Shown one piece after another: positions 53,996 to 63,900 of a stretch of DNA of 64,000 nucleotides (its first letter is position 1; each line of letters begins with the position of its first letter). The notes beneath the pieces are model-generated. The model did not search any database. It saw only the letters and a list, made by a program, of their open reading frames with translations, and was not told the origin of the DNA. A program made the position numbers and the translations under genes. Source of the stretch: Longitalea arenae (GTDB lineage Bacteria; Bacteroidota; Bacteroidia; Chitinophagales; Chitinophagaceae); the NCBI RefSeq assembly GCF_016924755.1, contig NZ_JAFFJX010000004.1:248001-312000 (forward strand), in the 5' to 3' direction.

Positions 53996-56900
53996 TTATA
54001 ATTGAATGTTTACGCCGAAGGTGAGTTTAATATCGAGTGGGTACAGGTAACCAAACTGTGAAGATGGATGTTCCGGATCAAGATAACGGAGTTTGGTAAA
54101 CGTTACCGGGTTGTAACCGTTGGCATACACGCGCAGGCTTTTTAAACCTGTTGCTGCAAGCCATTTATGCGGGAGGGTATATCCCAGTTCAACCGTTTTC
54201 AGGCGCAGGTAAGCCGCACTCGATGCATTGGCTAACGTGTTCGTGTATGGCACCGTACCGGTATAGGCAAAATGGCCGGGCACCCATTCTGTTTTGGGAT
54301 CATAGGGATCTGCGGTGGGATCAAGCGGATGCCACCTGTCCATAAATTGCTCCAGCGCCCCGCCGCCTGCCCAAAGCGGTGTATTCAATTGCTCAAAATA
54401 AGATACGTACACTTTACCGGCTCCATTCCAGGTCATGCTCAGATCAAAGCCTTTGTAAGCTGCATTCACCGTAAAACCATAGGTTATGCTCGGCAACCCG
54501 GCGGTAGCGATGGGGCGGTTATCCTGTGTGCTGATCTGCCCGTCGCCATTCCAGTCTTCATACATATAATCGCCCACCACCGTATTCCGTGGAATATAAA
54601 AAGGACTGTTCACAATATCTTCATAGGACTGGAACTGACCATTATTGCCATATCCCCAATAGATATTGTTCCATCGATTGGCGGTGTAGGTGCTGTTATT
54701 CCAGTTGAGATAAGAATTCCCAGCTCTTGCAGCCACGCGGGTGGTATTCATGGTCCTTGCATAACCAAACACACCTTTCACCATATAATTCAATGCGCCA
54801 ATACGGTTCTCATGGCTTAGCTCCAGGTCGAAACCTTCTGTGCGGTCACCGTTCAGGTTTTGCTGCGGTAATCCAACGCCAACAACATCGGGTAAGGTTA
54901 AGACCTGCGTAGCTAACAAACCGGTTCGGTCACGGCGGAAATAGTCGGCACTAACACCTAATAAGCCACGCCAGGCCTGCACATCAACTCCTATATTCAG
55001 CATTTTGCCGGTGTACCAGGAAATATCAGGATTGGGCAGTCCTTTACTTTGAACGGCGCTGATAAAGGTTCCGTCAAAGACGGCTCCGCCGGGTGTACCG
55101 GTAGCGCTTCCGCCGGCGGGATAATTATAACCGGTAATGAATTGATAATTGGATGCGTTCTCATCACCGGTAAGCCCGTACGAAGCACGCAACTTCAGGT
55201 TATTAATAAAGGAGAGCTTTGAACTCTTTTTAAAGAAATTCTCTTCTGAGATCCGCCAGGCCACAAAGCCGGCCGGAAAGAACCCCCATTGTTTATCTAC
55301 AGCGAATTTGGAGGAACCGTCTTGCCGGAAAGTGAACTCGGCAAAATACCTTCCTTCATAGTCATAGGCCAGCCGCCCCACGTAGGAGGCATTGATGATC
55401 TTATACAAATTATGTGATAATAAATTTCCCTGCTGGTTGGTGCTATTACCTGCCAGCAGCTGGTCAACTGCAATGGCCAGTTCCCGCTGGGCATACAGAT
55501 TATCTGCACTGCGGGTATTCCTTTCATATAAAAACAGGGCGGAAAGGTTGTGGCCGCCGAACTGCCGGTTGTAGTTCATGGATGCCTGTAACAAGCTGGC
55601 CGGCAACTCCGCATATCCTCTTCTGATGGTAGCAGGTGTTTGCTGTGGTACCGGTTTATAGGTGTCGGTGCTGGCGTCGTAATTGTACAGATTGTACGCT
55701 TTCATGTAGGCTTTGTTGCTGCTGTCGTTGAAGTCATAGCTGTACAGCCCTTTCAAGGTTAAGCCTTTTATGCCCGGCACTTCATACGTTAAACTTACTG
55801 AAGACTGAAACCACTTATATCTTTGAATGATGTAACCGTTCACATCGGAGCGGGAATGCGCCACACCATTGAGGTTGCTGGGCACATTGTTAAAGTAGGT
55901 GGGATTATTGTTCGCATAAATGTTTTGAACGGGCGGCTGATACCAGAGGCTGCGGAAGACATACCAGGGAGAAATATAAGGCTGGTTCTTTTGGTCGAGA
56001 ATGCCCGACATGTTCACGTCGAAGGTCAGGCGTTTGGAGATCCTGGTGCTCAGGTTGGAGCGAATATTATAGCGCTTATATTTTACATCATCACTTTTGA
56101 AAATAGCATCCTGCGCCATATAGCCAAGGCTCACGAAATATGTGGTATTATCCGTTCCGCCCGATGCGCTGATATCGTGCTGGCTGAAGGGCGCCGAATT
56201 ACGGATAATGGCATCCTGCCAGTTGGAAGCGACTTTGGTTCCATTCCTGTAAGCTTCAAAATCGGCTTCTGTATACAGTGGCGTACCTCCGTTCACATTG
56301 TGCATGCGTTGCTCGTTCACCAGGGTCATATAGTCAAAAATGCCAACGGGCTTGGGCAAACGCGAAGCGAATTGAAGTCCATACGTTCCATTATAGGTCA
56401 GATTCAGTTTTCCTTTTTTGCCTTTTTTAGTGGTAATCAAGACCACACCGTTGGCAGCCCTTACACCATAGATCGCAGCAGATGCATCCTTTAACACCGA
56501 GATACTTTCGATATCAGCCGGGTTCAGGCGGGTGATATTGTTCCGGGGAACCCCATCGATCACAACGAGCGGATTACCCAGCCCTCTTATGTCGAATGCG
56601 TTGTCGAAACTACCGGGCTCGCTGCTGTTTTGTATTACGCGTAAACCGGCCACTTTACCGGTTAACATATTTTGAACGTTCTCGTTCTTCGTGGTCACCA
56701 CTTCTTTGCCGGTAACCGATGCCACTGCGCCAGTCAATGTAGCTTTCCTGCGGGCGCCATAACCGATGACCACCACATCGTCAAGTGAAGTAGCGCTGGG
56801 CGACAAGCTGATATTGATCGCACTCAGATCCCGTATCAACCATTCCTGCGAGGCGTAACCTGTCATGGTAAAAACCAGGGTTTGCCCTTTTTGTGCATCG

Positions 56901-57244
56901 ATGGTAAACAGTCCCAGGGAATCGGTGGAAGTGCCTTTTTTTGTTTCTTTCACGATGACCGATACTTTCGCCAGCGGGTTTCCGGTTTCGCTCATCACAA
57001 ATCCCTTAACAGGATTATTGATTTGGGCGGAGAGGGTTTGCAGGCTGCTCATCAACAGCAGCCCTATAATTTGTATGGTAATAGGCAAAAAGCTTTTCGG
57101 CCATGGTGCGGCAGCTTGCATAAGCGGAGCAGGCTGCTGTTTGTTGGCGCGATCAACCGATGGCCGGGTTGATGGCCGCCATTTGCTACTACAATCAAAA
57201 GAAAGTTTTCTTTTTGGGGTAGTAAATAATCTGGGGGAATTCAT
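53996..57244 (-). CDS. SusC/RagA family TonB-linked outer membrane protein of the mannoside locus
   Basis: 1082 residues. The first 50 residues are a long polar N-region before a hydrophobic signal sequence (about 53-72, ending LSAQ); the internal ATG at codon 43 is an alternative start. Then 'VKGFVMSETGNPLAKVSVIVKETKKGTSTDSLGLFTI' (CarboxypepD-reg-like domain), 'VVVIGYGARRKATLTGAVASVTGKE' (the SusC box), 'NMLTGKVAGLRV', 'DIRGLGNPLVVIDGVP' and 'ISVLKDASAAIYGVRAANGVVLITTK' (plug), and the barrel to 'FGVNIQL'. First gene of the nine-gene operon, whose promoter lies about 310 bp upstream beside the GntR gene. Confidence 0.95.
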   Translation of the reverse strand: MNSPRLFTTPKRKLSFDCSSKWRPSTRPSVDRANKQQPAPLMQAAAPWPKSFLPITIQIIGLLLMSSLQTLSAQINNPVKGFVMSETGNPLAKVSVIVKETKKGTSTDSLGLFTIDAQKGQTLVFTMTGYASQEWLIRDLSAINISLSPSATSLDDVVVIGYGARRKATLTGAVASVTGKEVVTTKNENVQNMLTGKVAGLRVIQNSSEPGSFDNAFDIRGLGNPLVVIDGVPRNNITRLNPADIESISVLKDASAAIYGVRAANGVVLITTKKGKKGKLNLTYNGTYGLQFASRLPKPVGIFDYMTLVNEQRMHNVNGGTPLYTEADFEAYRNGTKVASNWQDAIIRNSAPFSQHDISASGGTDNTTYFVSLGYMAQDAIFKSDDVKYKRYNIRSNLSTRISKRLTFDVNMSGILDQKNQPYISPWYVFRSLWYQPPVQNIYANNNPTYFNNVPSNLNGVAHSRSDVNGYIIQRYKWFQSSVSLTYEVPGIKGLTLKGLYSYDFNDSSNKAYMKAYNLYNYDASTDTYKPVPQQTPATIRRGYAELPASLLQASMNYNRQFGGHNLSALFLYERNTRSADNLYAQRELAIAVDQLLAGNSTNQQGNLLSHNLYKIINASYVGRLAYDYEGRYFAEFTFRQDGSSKFAVDKQWGFFPAGFVAWRISEENFFKKSSKLSFINNLKLRASYGLTGDENASNYQFITGYNYPAGGSATGTPGGAVFDGTFISAVQSKGLPNPDISWYTGKMLNIGVDVQAWRGLLGVSADYFRRDRTGLLATQVLTLPDVVGVGLPQQNLNGDRTEGFDLELSHENRIGALNYMVKGVFGYARTMNTTRVAARAGNSYLNWNNSTYTANRWNNIYWGYGNNGQFQSYEDIVNSPFYIPRNTVVGDYMYEDWNGDGQISTQDNRPIATAGLPSITYGFTVNAAYKGFDLSMTWNGAGKVYVSYFEQLNTPLWAGGGALEQFMDRWHPLDPTADPYDPKTEWVPGHFAYTGTVPYTNTLANASSAAYLRLKTVELGYTLPHKWLAATGLKSLRVYANGYNPVTFTKLRYLDPEHPSSQFGYLYPLDIKLTFGVNIQL

Positions 57245-57552
57245 ATGCTAACGCAGGTTGAATAATTAAATAATGACGTTACATAGAATAAGGAGAGCGG
57301 ACTGCTTTAATAGCGTTCGGACAGAAGGATGAAGATTTATCTGGTAGCGCCTCTTAATGTTGGAGAGATGATCAGGGAAGCCGAAAAACAGAAGCGATTT
57401 CTTGTTGACATTCGCCTGGTACAGCAAAATGTTTTTAGTGGGTGTAAAACCCTGGCGGCCGGTATACCAGGTACCATTCTTCAGGAGTGGCAATACGCCG
57501 GCGGATCGTTTTTTTCATATACAAGCAGTTTAGTTTGGAAGCAATTTCTCAT
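57245..57552 (-). other. Long untranslated leader of the susC operon
   Basis: About 300 bp between the predicted -7 box (57553-57560) and the susC start. No riboswitch or hairpin family is recognised. A 75-codon open frame on the same strand (57493-57266) is present but has no family support. Confidence 0.4.
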
Positions 57553-57584
57553 CAAATATATGTACATACATATAAACATACAAA
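57553..57584 (-). promoter_or_regulatory. susC operon promoter with embedded GntR box
   Basis: Read on the minus strand: TTTG (57584-57581), 20-bp spacer, TATATTTG (57560-57553), a full match to the Bacteroidota TTTG / TANNTTTG promoter. The spacer contains the 18-bp box described at 57561-57578. Confidence 0.75.
57561..57578. promoter_or_regulatory. Candidate GntR operator, copy 1
   Basis: TGTACATACATATAAACA (plus strand), 17/18 identical to copy 2 at 60120-60137. It sits between the divergent GntR and susC genes, inside the susC promoter spacer, so binding would block RNA polymerase and release would switch the operon on. Confidence 0.7.
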
Positions 57585-57603
57585 CATTTCAGCCGCTTTT
57601 TTC

Positions 57604-57611
57604 TATTTTTG
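57604..57611 (+). promoter_or_regulatory. Candidate -7 box of the GntR gene
   Basis: TATTTTTG matches TANNTTTG, 28 bp before the ATG at 57640. No clear -33 TTTG is at the right distance, so it may be a weak promoter. Confidence 0.4.
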
Positions 57612-57639
57612 TCTGAACTGCACGAAAAACAGCACCAGC

Positions 57640-58371
57640 ATGAAGCTTCGCATAGACCATAAAAGCCACGTCCCGCTTCATTTACAGGCGGAAGAACTGT
57701 TACGGAACCTGATCCGGGATCCGCAGTTTGCCGATGGAAAATTTTTACCCAATGAAGTAGACCTGGCCAAGGAACTGGCCATTTCGCGTACGACCCTGCG
57801 GCAGGCGCTGAACAAGCTGGTGTATGAAGGTTTGTTGATACGTAAGAAAGGGATCGGCACCAAAGTGGCAGAAGCATCGGTAAGTTCCAAATCGAAGAAC
57901 TGGCTGAGTTTTTCGCAGGAGATGCAGGCGCGTGGTATTCCTATTAAAAATTTTGAATTACACGTTACCTGGGTATATCCCGATGAAGCAGTGGCTAATT
58001 TCTTCGACATCACCACCCAGAAAAAAGTACTGAAGCTGGAAAGGCTGCGAGGCCGTCCGGAAGGGCCTTTCGTGTATTTTGTTTCGTTCTTTCATCCCCG
58101 GGTGGGGCTTACCGGAGAAGAAGACTTCAAGCGCCCTTTGTATGAGATCCTGGAGAAGGATTACCGGGTGGTAGCCAATTTATCGAAAGAGGAGATCAGT
58201 GCAAAAGCAGCTGGTAAATTCATTGCGGGCAAACTGGAAATAGAGCCGGGCAGCCCTATCCTCTTCAGAAAACGATTTGTTTACGACCAGGGAGAGCGGC
58301 CGATCGAGTACAACCTGGGTTATTACAAGGCGGACAGCTTTGTATATACAATTGAAAGCCGCAGAGAGTGA
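57640..58371 (+). CDS. GntR family regulator (HutC/UTRA subfamily) of the mannoside locus
   Basis: 243 residues from the ATG at 57640; the longer frame back to 57487 would run through the divergent promoter and encodes nothing familiar. Residues about 8-72 are the winged helix: 'VPLHLQAEELLRNLIRD', 'LPNEVDLAKELAISRTTLRQALNKLVYEGLLIRKKGIGTKV'. Residues about 90-240 are a UTRA ligand domain: 'LSFSQEMQARGIPI', 'VLKLERLRG', 'FVYFVSFFHP', 'IEPGSPILFRKRFVYDQGERPIEYNLGYYKAD'. UTRA domains bind small sugars or sugar phosphates, so mannose, a phosphorylated form, or a mannoside is the likely inducer. Divergent from the operon it should control. Confidence 0.93.
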   Translation: MKLRIDHKSHVPLHLQAEELLRNLIRDPQFADGKFLPNEVDLAKELAISRTTLRQALNKLVYEGLLIRKKGIGTKVAEASVSSKSKNWLSFSQEMQARGIPIKNFELHVTWVYPDEAVANFFDITTQKKVLKLERLRGRPEGPFVYFVSFFHPRVGLTGEEDFKRPLYEILEKDYRVVANLSKEEISAKAAGKFIAGKLEIEPGSPILFRKRFVYDQGERPIEYNLGYYKADSFVYTIESRRE

Positions 58372-58511
58372 CCCCTACGGGGTAACCATGTGTTGTTCTT
58401 TCATGTAAAATAGCTATCACCGTTGCTTTTTTATTGCTTTGCCGTGATGCAATCGCGGTTGGTTTACCATGAATGACCTTGACCGCCTGTGCCGGGGCTA
58501 TCTTTAATTAC

Positions 58512-60080
58512 CTACCGGCGCCCATACCCCTCAGTTCCGATATCATCCTTATAATGCTGCTGCAGGCGGCGTAACCGGGTCTTGAGCTGCTGTACTATTT
58601 TTGCATATTTCGGATTGTCATATAGGTTATTCATTTCCTGTTTATCCTTTTTCAGGTCATATAATTCCCAAGCATTGATCGGATTATAAAAGTGCATTAA
58701 CTTATACCGCCCTGTATAAATGCCGTAATGGCGGGTAAGGCCGAATGACAGCTCATAATAATGGTAGTAAATTTCCTTTCGCCAGCCGGGCGCTTTTCCT
58801 TTTTGCAGCAGCGGCTGCATAGATGCTCCCTGCATGTCGGCCGGAATGGAAATGCCTGCATAATCAAGTAATGTAGGGGCGATATCCAGATTCAAGGTAA
58901 AGGCATTTACCTGCTGTTTGGGTCTTATCTTCGCCGGATAACGGATAACCATGGGCGTTCTAAAGGATTCATCATACATGAACCTTTTGTCGTACAGGCC
59001 ATGTTCGCCCAGATAAAAGCCCTGGTCGGAAGTATAGATCACAATGGTGTTTTCAGCCAGCCCGTGCTTGTCCAGGTAATCCAATACCCTTCCTACATTA
59101 TCATCTACCGACAAAATACAACGCAGGTAATCTTCCATATACCGGCGGAACTGGAACTTCACCAGGGAAGCTGAATCGTGGATCTTTTTGAATTGCTCAT
59201 ATTCCAGTTGATACACTGAATCCCACTGCCTGCGCTCAGCCGCTGTCAACCGCTCTATTTCCCGCTGGTATTCAGCCGGCGCCCAATCATTGATCTTCGT
59301 GACCGCACAGGTATCACAGGGAATTTTGCTATCGTACCGGATATCGAGGTCATGAGCTACCGTTATTTGTTGCCGCTGCAGGGCCGGACGGTTCCTGTAA
59401 TCATCATAAAAATTGTGCGGTAAAGGGAATGCGGTATTGTCGTATTTGTGCAGGTATTTCAGCGGCGGCATGAAATTGCGATGCGGCGCCTTGTGATGCA
59501 GCATCAGAAAGAAGGGACCTTTCTTATGCTGATCGATCCACTGCAAAGCCAGGTCGGTAATAACATCCGTTACATATCCTTTATACGCAGTATCCTTTCC
59601 CATTTTTATAAAGGGTGGATTGTAATAATGTCCCTGGGCCGGCAGAATATTCCAGTGATCGAAACCTGTAGGTTCACTCCACAAATGCCACTTACCTACG
59701 ATGGCAGTATGGTAACCGTTTGCCCGCAGGATCTTGGGCAGCGTCTGTTGCGCCCCGTTAAAGTAAGTGCCATTGTCCCTTAGGCCATTTACATGAGAAT
59801 ATTTGCCCGTCAGGATCACCGCCCGGCTTGGACTGCAAACGGAATTCGTGACGAAGCCATTCTTCATTATAGCGCCCTCCCGCCCTATGCGATCGATATT
59901 CGGCGTTTGTATAAGCCGGGAACCGTAGGCGCTGACCGCCTGGTAAGCGTGATCGTCGGCCATAATGAATATAATGTTGGGGCGCGCGGTTCCTGCCTGT
60001 TGGGCAAAAACAGTTGAGGTGAAACAACTGCATAATGCGGTCAATGCATGCAACAGTAATACAGGCAACAGGCGATCCAT
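58512..60080 (-). CDS. Formylglycine-dependent sulfatase (type I, S1 family)
   Basis: 522 residues from the ATG at 60080, which gives a signal peptide ending TVFAQ; the open frame to 60134 runs through the promoter and is not used. 'RPNIIFIMADDHAYQAVSAYG' provides the metal-binding Asp pair. C82-S-P-S-R86 is the sulfatase signature whose Cys must be converted to formylglycine; the maturase (anSME) is not in the window. 'TAIVGKWHLW' and 'IVIYTSDQGFYLGEHGLYDKRFMYDESFRTPMVIRYP' complete the fold. By sharing the promoter box with the susC operon it probably desulfates the same glycan. Its exact regiospecificity cannot be read from sequence. Confidence 0.92.
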   Translation of the reverse strand: MDRLLPVLLLHALTALCSCFTSTVFAQQAGTARPNIIFIMADDHAYQAVSAYGSRLIQTPNIDRIGREGAIMKNGFVTNSVCSPSRAVILTGKYSHVNGLRDNGTYFNGAQQTLPKILRANGYHTAIVGKWHLWSEPTGFDHWNILPAQGHYYNPPFIKMGKDTAYKGYVTDVITDLALQWIDQHKKGPFFLMLHHKAPHRNFMPPLKYLHKYDNTAFPLPHNFYDDYRNRPALQRQQITVAHDLDIRYDSKIPCDTCAVTKINDWAPAEYQREIERLTAAERRQWDSVYQLEYEQFKKIHDSASLVKFQFRRYMEDYLRCILSVDDNVGRVLDYLDKHGLAENTIVIYTSDQGFYLGEHGLYDKRFMYDESFRTPMVIRYPAKIRPKQQVNAFTLNLDIAPTLLDYAGISIPADMQGASMQPLLQKGKAPGWRKEIYYHYYELSFGLTRHYGIYTGRYKLMHFYNPINAWELYDLKKDKQEMNNLYDNPKYAKIVQQLKTRLRRLQQHYKDDIGTEGYGRR

Positions 60081-60104
60081 ATGGCTTGTTTTAGGTTGGG
60101 TGCT

Positions 60105-60135
60105 CAAATGTAAGTACTTTGTACATACATACAAA
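60105..60135 (-). promoter_or_regulatory. Sulfatase promoter
   Basis: Minus strand: TTTG (60135-60132), 19-bp spacer, TACATTTG (60112-60105), ending 24 bp before the sulfatase ATG at 60080. The spacer holds most of operator copy 2. Confidence 0.75.
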
Positions 60136-60137
60136 CA
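60120..60137. promoter_or_regulatory. Candidate GntR operator, copy 2
   Basis: TGTACATACATACAAACA, one base different from copy 1. It overlaps the -33 element and spacer of the sulfatase promoter exactly as copy 1 does for susC. Confidence 0.7.
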
Positions 60138-60273
60138 AAATAATTCCTGTTTTCAGGCAAAAGACCAGGCTTCCCAACATTTTGAGGGAGTCGCTCACAT
60201 CAAACTGGATAGTTGAACAACTGATCATTTTATGCTGTTCTTACAGTAGCTTTAATCGTTTAATATTTTTTAT

Positions 60274-60945
60274 ATGAAAGCTTTAGCGATTGACTGGCCG
60301 GCTGCCATAAAACCACTGCTGAAAAAATATAAGAACAGCAAACATCCGCTGCAGGCAGAAAATGCCTATCAATGGATTGTAATGGTGGTACTATCCGCGC
60401 AGTCGAGTGATGATCTGATCAATCAGATAGCGCCTGACTTTTTTACAAAGTTCCCGGACATGCGGGCGCTTTCTAAAGCGGATCCTAAATCCTTATTCCC
60501 CTATCTTACCAAAGTGAGAAACTTTGCACACAAAGCGCAGTGGTTGGTTGAAACAGCTAAAAAAATAAAAGATAACAAACATATCCCGCTTGAAATAGAA
60601 GCGCTGGTCGAACTGCCAGGGATCGGCCGGAAGTCAGCCAATGTGATCCGGCGTGGAGCAAATGCAAAACCGGAAGGGATTATTGTTGACCTGCATACGA
60701 TCAGGGTCGCCAACAGGCTGGGCATTGTAGATTCAACCAATGCTGAAAAGATCGAGAAGCAATTGATGGAAATATTGCCAAGAAATGAGTGGGATGCCGG
60801 CATGGCGATGTCTTTCCTGGGCCGTGAGATCTGCAGGCCTGAACCGCAATGCCCTATTTGTTTGATGAAGAAAGTGTGCGCCTATTATAACACGGTTGTA
60901 AAGAAGACGGTCAAAAAACCGGCGACTAAAAGATCCGCTACATAA
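60274..60945 (+). CDS. nth: Endonuclease III (bifunctional DNA glycosylase/AP lyase)
   Basis: 223 residues. HhH-GPD fold: 'AYQWIVMVVLSAQSSDDLINQ', the hairpin 'ALVELPGIGRKSANVI' with the catalytic Lys in GRK, and 'IIVDLHTIRVANRLG' with the conserved Asp. The [4Fe-4S] cluster is carried by 'EICRPEPQCPICLMKKVC', spaced C-x5-C-x2-C-x5-C, one residue shorter in the first gap than the E. coli enzyme. A basic, Lys/Thr-rich tail ends the protein ('VKKTVKKPATKRSAT'). It removes oxidised pyrimidines and cuts the abasic site in base-excision repair. Confidence 0.92.
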   Translation: MKALAIDWPAAIKPLLKKYKNSKHPLQAENAYQWIVMVVLSAQSSDDLINQIAPDFFTKFPDMRALSKADPKSLFPYLTKVRNFAHKAQWLVETAKKIKDNKHIPLEIEALVELPGIGRKSANVIRRGANAKPEGIIVDLHTIRVANRLGIVDSTNAEKIEKQLMEILPRNEWDAGMAMSFLGREICRPEPQCPICLMKKVCAYYNTVVKKTVKKPATKRSAT

Positions 60946-60975
60946 AAAAGGGCAGTTCAAGTGAACCGCCCCTTT
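60945..60975. terminator. Bidirectional terminator between nth and the MBG-repeat protein
   Basis: GGGC-A-GTTC (60950-60958), loop AAGT, GAAC-C-GCCC (60963-60971), flanked by an A run on the left and CTTT on the right. The genes on both sides converge here. Confidence 0.75.
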
Positions 60976-60990
60976 GCATATTGGATCACA

Positions 60991-63900
60991 CTATAATTTT
61001 ACCAGTTTTATCTGTTTGATATTATTGCCCTGTCTTACTTCGAGATAATAGAAGCCCTTTTGATATGCCTGTCCTAACCGCAGTGACCCTTCCGGTACAT
61101 TATCCCGCTGTTCAACCATCCTGCCCTGCACATCCACTACGCGAAGCGTTATTTTACCCGCAGCGCCCTGGATATTGATGTTGAAGTAGTCATAAGCAGG
61201 ATTACCAAACACCTTCACCGTAAATGGCGTTACAGGAGCAGGTATCTCTACCGGTGCAGCCACCCGCGCAATAGAAGCTGTCTGGGTAGTTGAAGGCGTA
61301 CTGCGAACAGAAACATTGCCGCCGCCCAGGTTCTGCAATGCGGTTTGAACACCATTCCAGTTACTGGAGAAGATCACCTGCGAAGTAGCAGGATCCATTA
61401 ACAATATACTCACCTGGTCATTCTGCCCACCCGATGACACATCATTCATTCTAACGGTGAGGTCTATGTTACCACCTAATGAGATGGGATTCAAAGGATC
61501 GGTGATATCCCTGTAATTTGCCTTGGTATTAAAATAAGCGGGCGTACCACTTGACGTCTTAGCGGAAACCACCAGTGTATTTACAGCATTACTTTTCACC
61601 TGGTAGATCCGGCCATTGCAACGGATGATAATATTACACTGGCCTTTCAGGTTGGACCCCGATTTATTATACTGCATGTTAAAACCGAAATTGGTCTTCA
61701 ATCCTGTTGTACCGGCTATTACCCCATTGCAGGAAGTATTCCGTAAATAACCGCCACCGGTTACAAAATCAGCACCTGGGCGCGCAATGGTGATAGTTGT
61801 GGCCACATCGGAAGTGCCGCCGGTATAATAGTTATCGGCAACAGCATATACCTGTAAGTTAGCACCACCAGCCTGTTGCTCTGTACTGGTCAATGTATAG
61901 TTAAAAGATGTTACCACCGTACCAACGGTTGAATCCGTCATCAGGGCGGGCGTTATATTAGCGGTACCTAAGATGGGGCCTGATACGGGGTTATCTCTTC
62001 TAAAGGTGACTTTTGCGTTTTTAATATTGCCCCGGTTGCCATCTGCACCTGGGAACAGATCGCGGATGGTGGCACTTAGACTTAAGGTTACCGACGTAGC
62101 TGTGGTGCTTGGCAGGGAAACATAGTCTGCTCCCGTATAAGTAATATCAGCATTTTCCCTGGTGATGGTCAGTAAGCAGGTGGAGGTATTATTACTGCTA
62201 TTCAAACCATAATTGGCATTCGGCGCATTGAAAATGGCTGTGACGGTTTTTCCGCCGGGCGCCATTTGACCGGACAGGCCTTCTACCAGTTGGATGTCGG
62301 CGAGTATGCCCACCAGGTTGGTTCCTGAAACAGTTAACGGTACAGTGCCCATTACCTGGTTCCCTACTTTAAAGGTTACGGTGGTTGCTGCTCCATGAGC
62401 GCCGGTTACGACTGGTGCACCATTATTAATAGTGGCCATAAAGGTTACGGTATCGCTATATTGTTGCGTTGTTACATTCGTACTGGCATAGGTAATTACC
62501 GCAATAGCAGTTATGTTTAGTGTAGCCGGTGTATTTGATACGGTGTAGTTGAATAAGCGGTTATCCGGATCATTCAGCGTTGCAGTGATGGGGTAATTGC
62601 CGATGGCTGATGCGGCTGTCGCTGTTGTGCTATAACTAACTGTAAGATTATCGCTGGCAACAATACCGGTTTCAATACCATCGAGCACAGGAAGCGCAGC
62701 GCCGTAAACTTTTGTTTTGTTGTTAACTGTAATGGTAAGGGCGCGTTTGGTAATAGTGAGATCATTACCGATATAGGAAAGATTATAGTTACCATTTAAC
62801 GCCAGGGTACCTTGTTGGATAGCATAAGCACCTATATTCTCACCAGCGGCTCTTGTCAGTGCTCCGGTGAAATCATCGGTGAAGGCCAGGCTGCCTGAAG
62901 TGATTTGATAAGTGAAGGTGGGATCAGCCTCGCCATAGGTCTTACTCTTCGCATCAGCAGTGACGGTAATGGCGCGTTGACTGATCGTCAGGTTGGCGCT
63001 TATGTAAGTCAAATCATAATTGCCGTTTAAGGCCAGGGTGCCTTGTTGAATGGCATACAGACCCACATTCTCACCAGTGGCTCTTGCCAGTGCACCGGTG
63101 AAATCATCGGTGAAGGCCAGGCTGCCTGAAGTGATTTGGTAAGTCAAAACCGGATCAGATTCGCCGTAGGTTTTACTCTTTGCATCGGCGGTGACGGTAA
63201 TGGCGCGCTGGTTAATGCTCAGGTTGGCGCCTATGTAAGTCAAATCATAATTGCCGTTCAATGCCAATGTACCTTGTTGAATGGCGTATAAACCCACGTT
63301 CTCACCGGCGGCTCTTGTTAATGCACCGGTGAAATCATCGGTGAAGGCCAGAGTACCTGAGGTTATCTGATAGGTCAATGCGGGATCAGCTTCGCCATAG
63401 GTCTTACTCTTCGCATCAGCGGTGACGGTAATGGCGCGTTGGTTGATGCTTAAGTTGGCGCCGACATAACTTAAATTATAATTACCGTTCAATGTCAATG
63501 TACCTTGTTGAATGGCATATAAACCCACGTTCTCACCGGCGGCTCTTGTTAATGCACCAGTAAAATCATCGGTGAAGGCCAGGCTGCCTGAAGTGATCTG
63601 ATAGGTCAATGCCGGATCAGATTCCCCGTAGATCTTACTCTTTGCATCAGCAGTGACGGTGATGGCGCGTTGGCTGATGCTCAGGTTGGCGCCTATGTAA
63701 GTCAAATCATAATTGCTGTTCAATGCCAGTGTACCTTGTTGAATGGCATAAAGACCCACGTTCTCACCGGCGGCTCTTGTCAGGGAGCCAGTAAAATCAT
63801 CGGTGAAGGCCAGACTGCCTGAGGTTATTTGATAAGTCAGAACCGGATCGCTTTCCCCATAGATCTTACTCTTTGCATCGGCAGTGACGGTAATGGCGCG

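Noticed and set aside
57266-57493. 75-codon frame in the susC leader, same strand
   Set aside because: No homology or coding bias that I can see; could be a leader peptide but nothing supports translation.
58371-58383. Palindrome ACCCC-TAC-GGGGT between the GntR and sulfatase genes
   Set aside because: Short stem with a three-base loop and no T tract; may contribute to termination but is not convincing.
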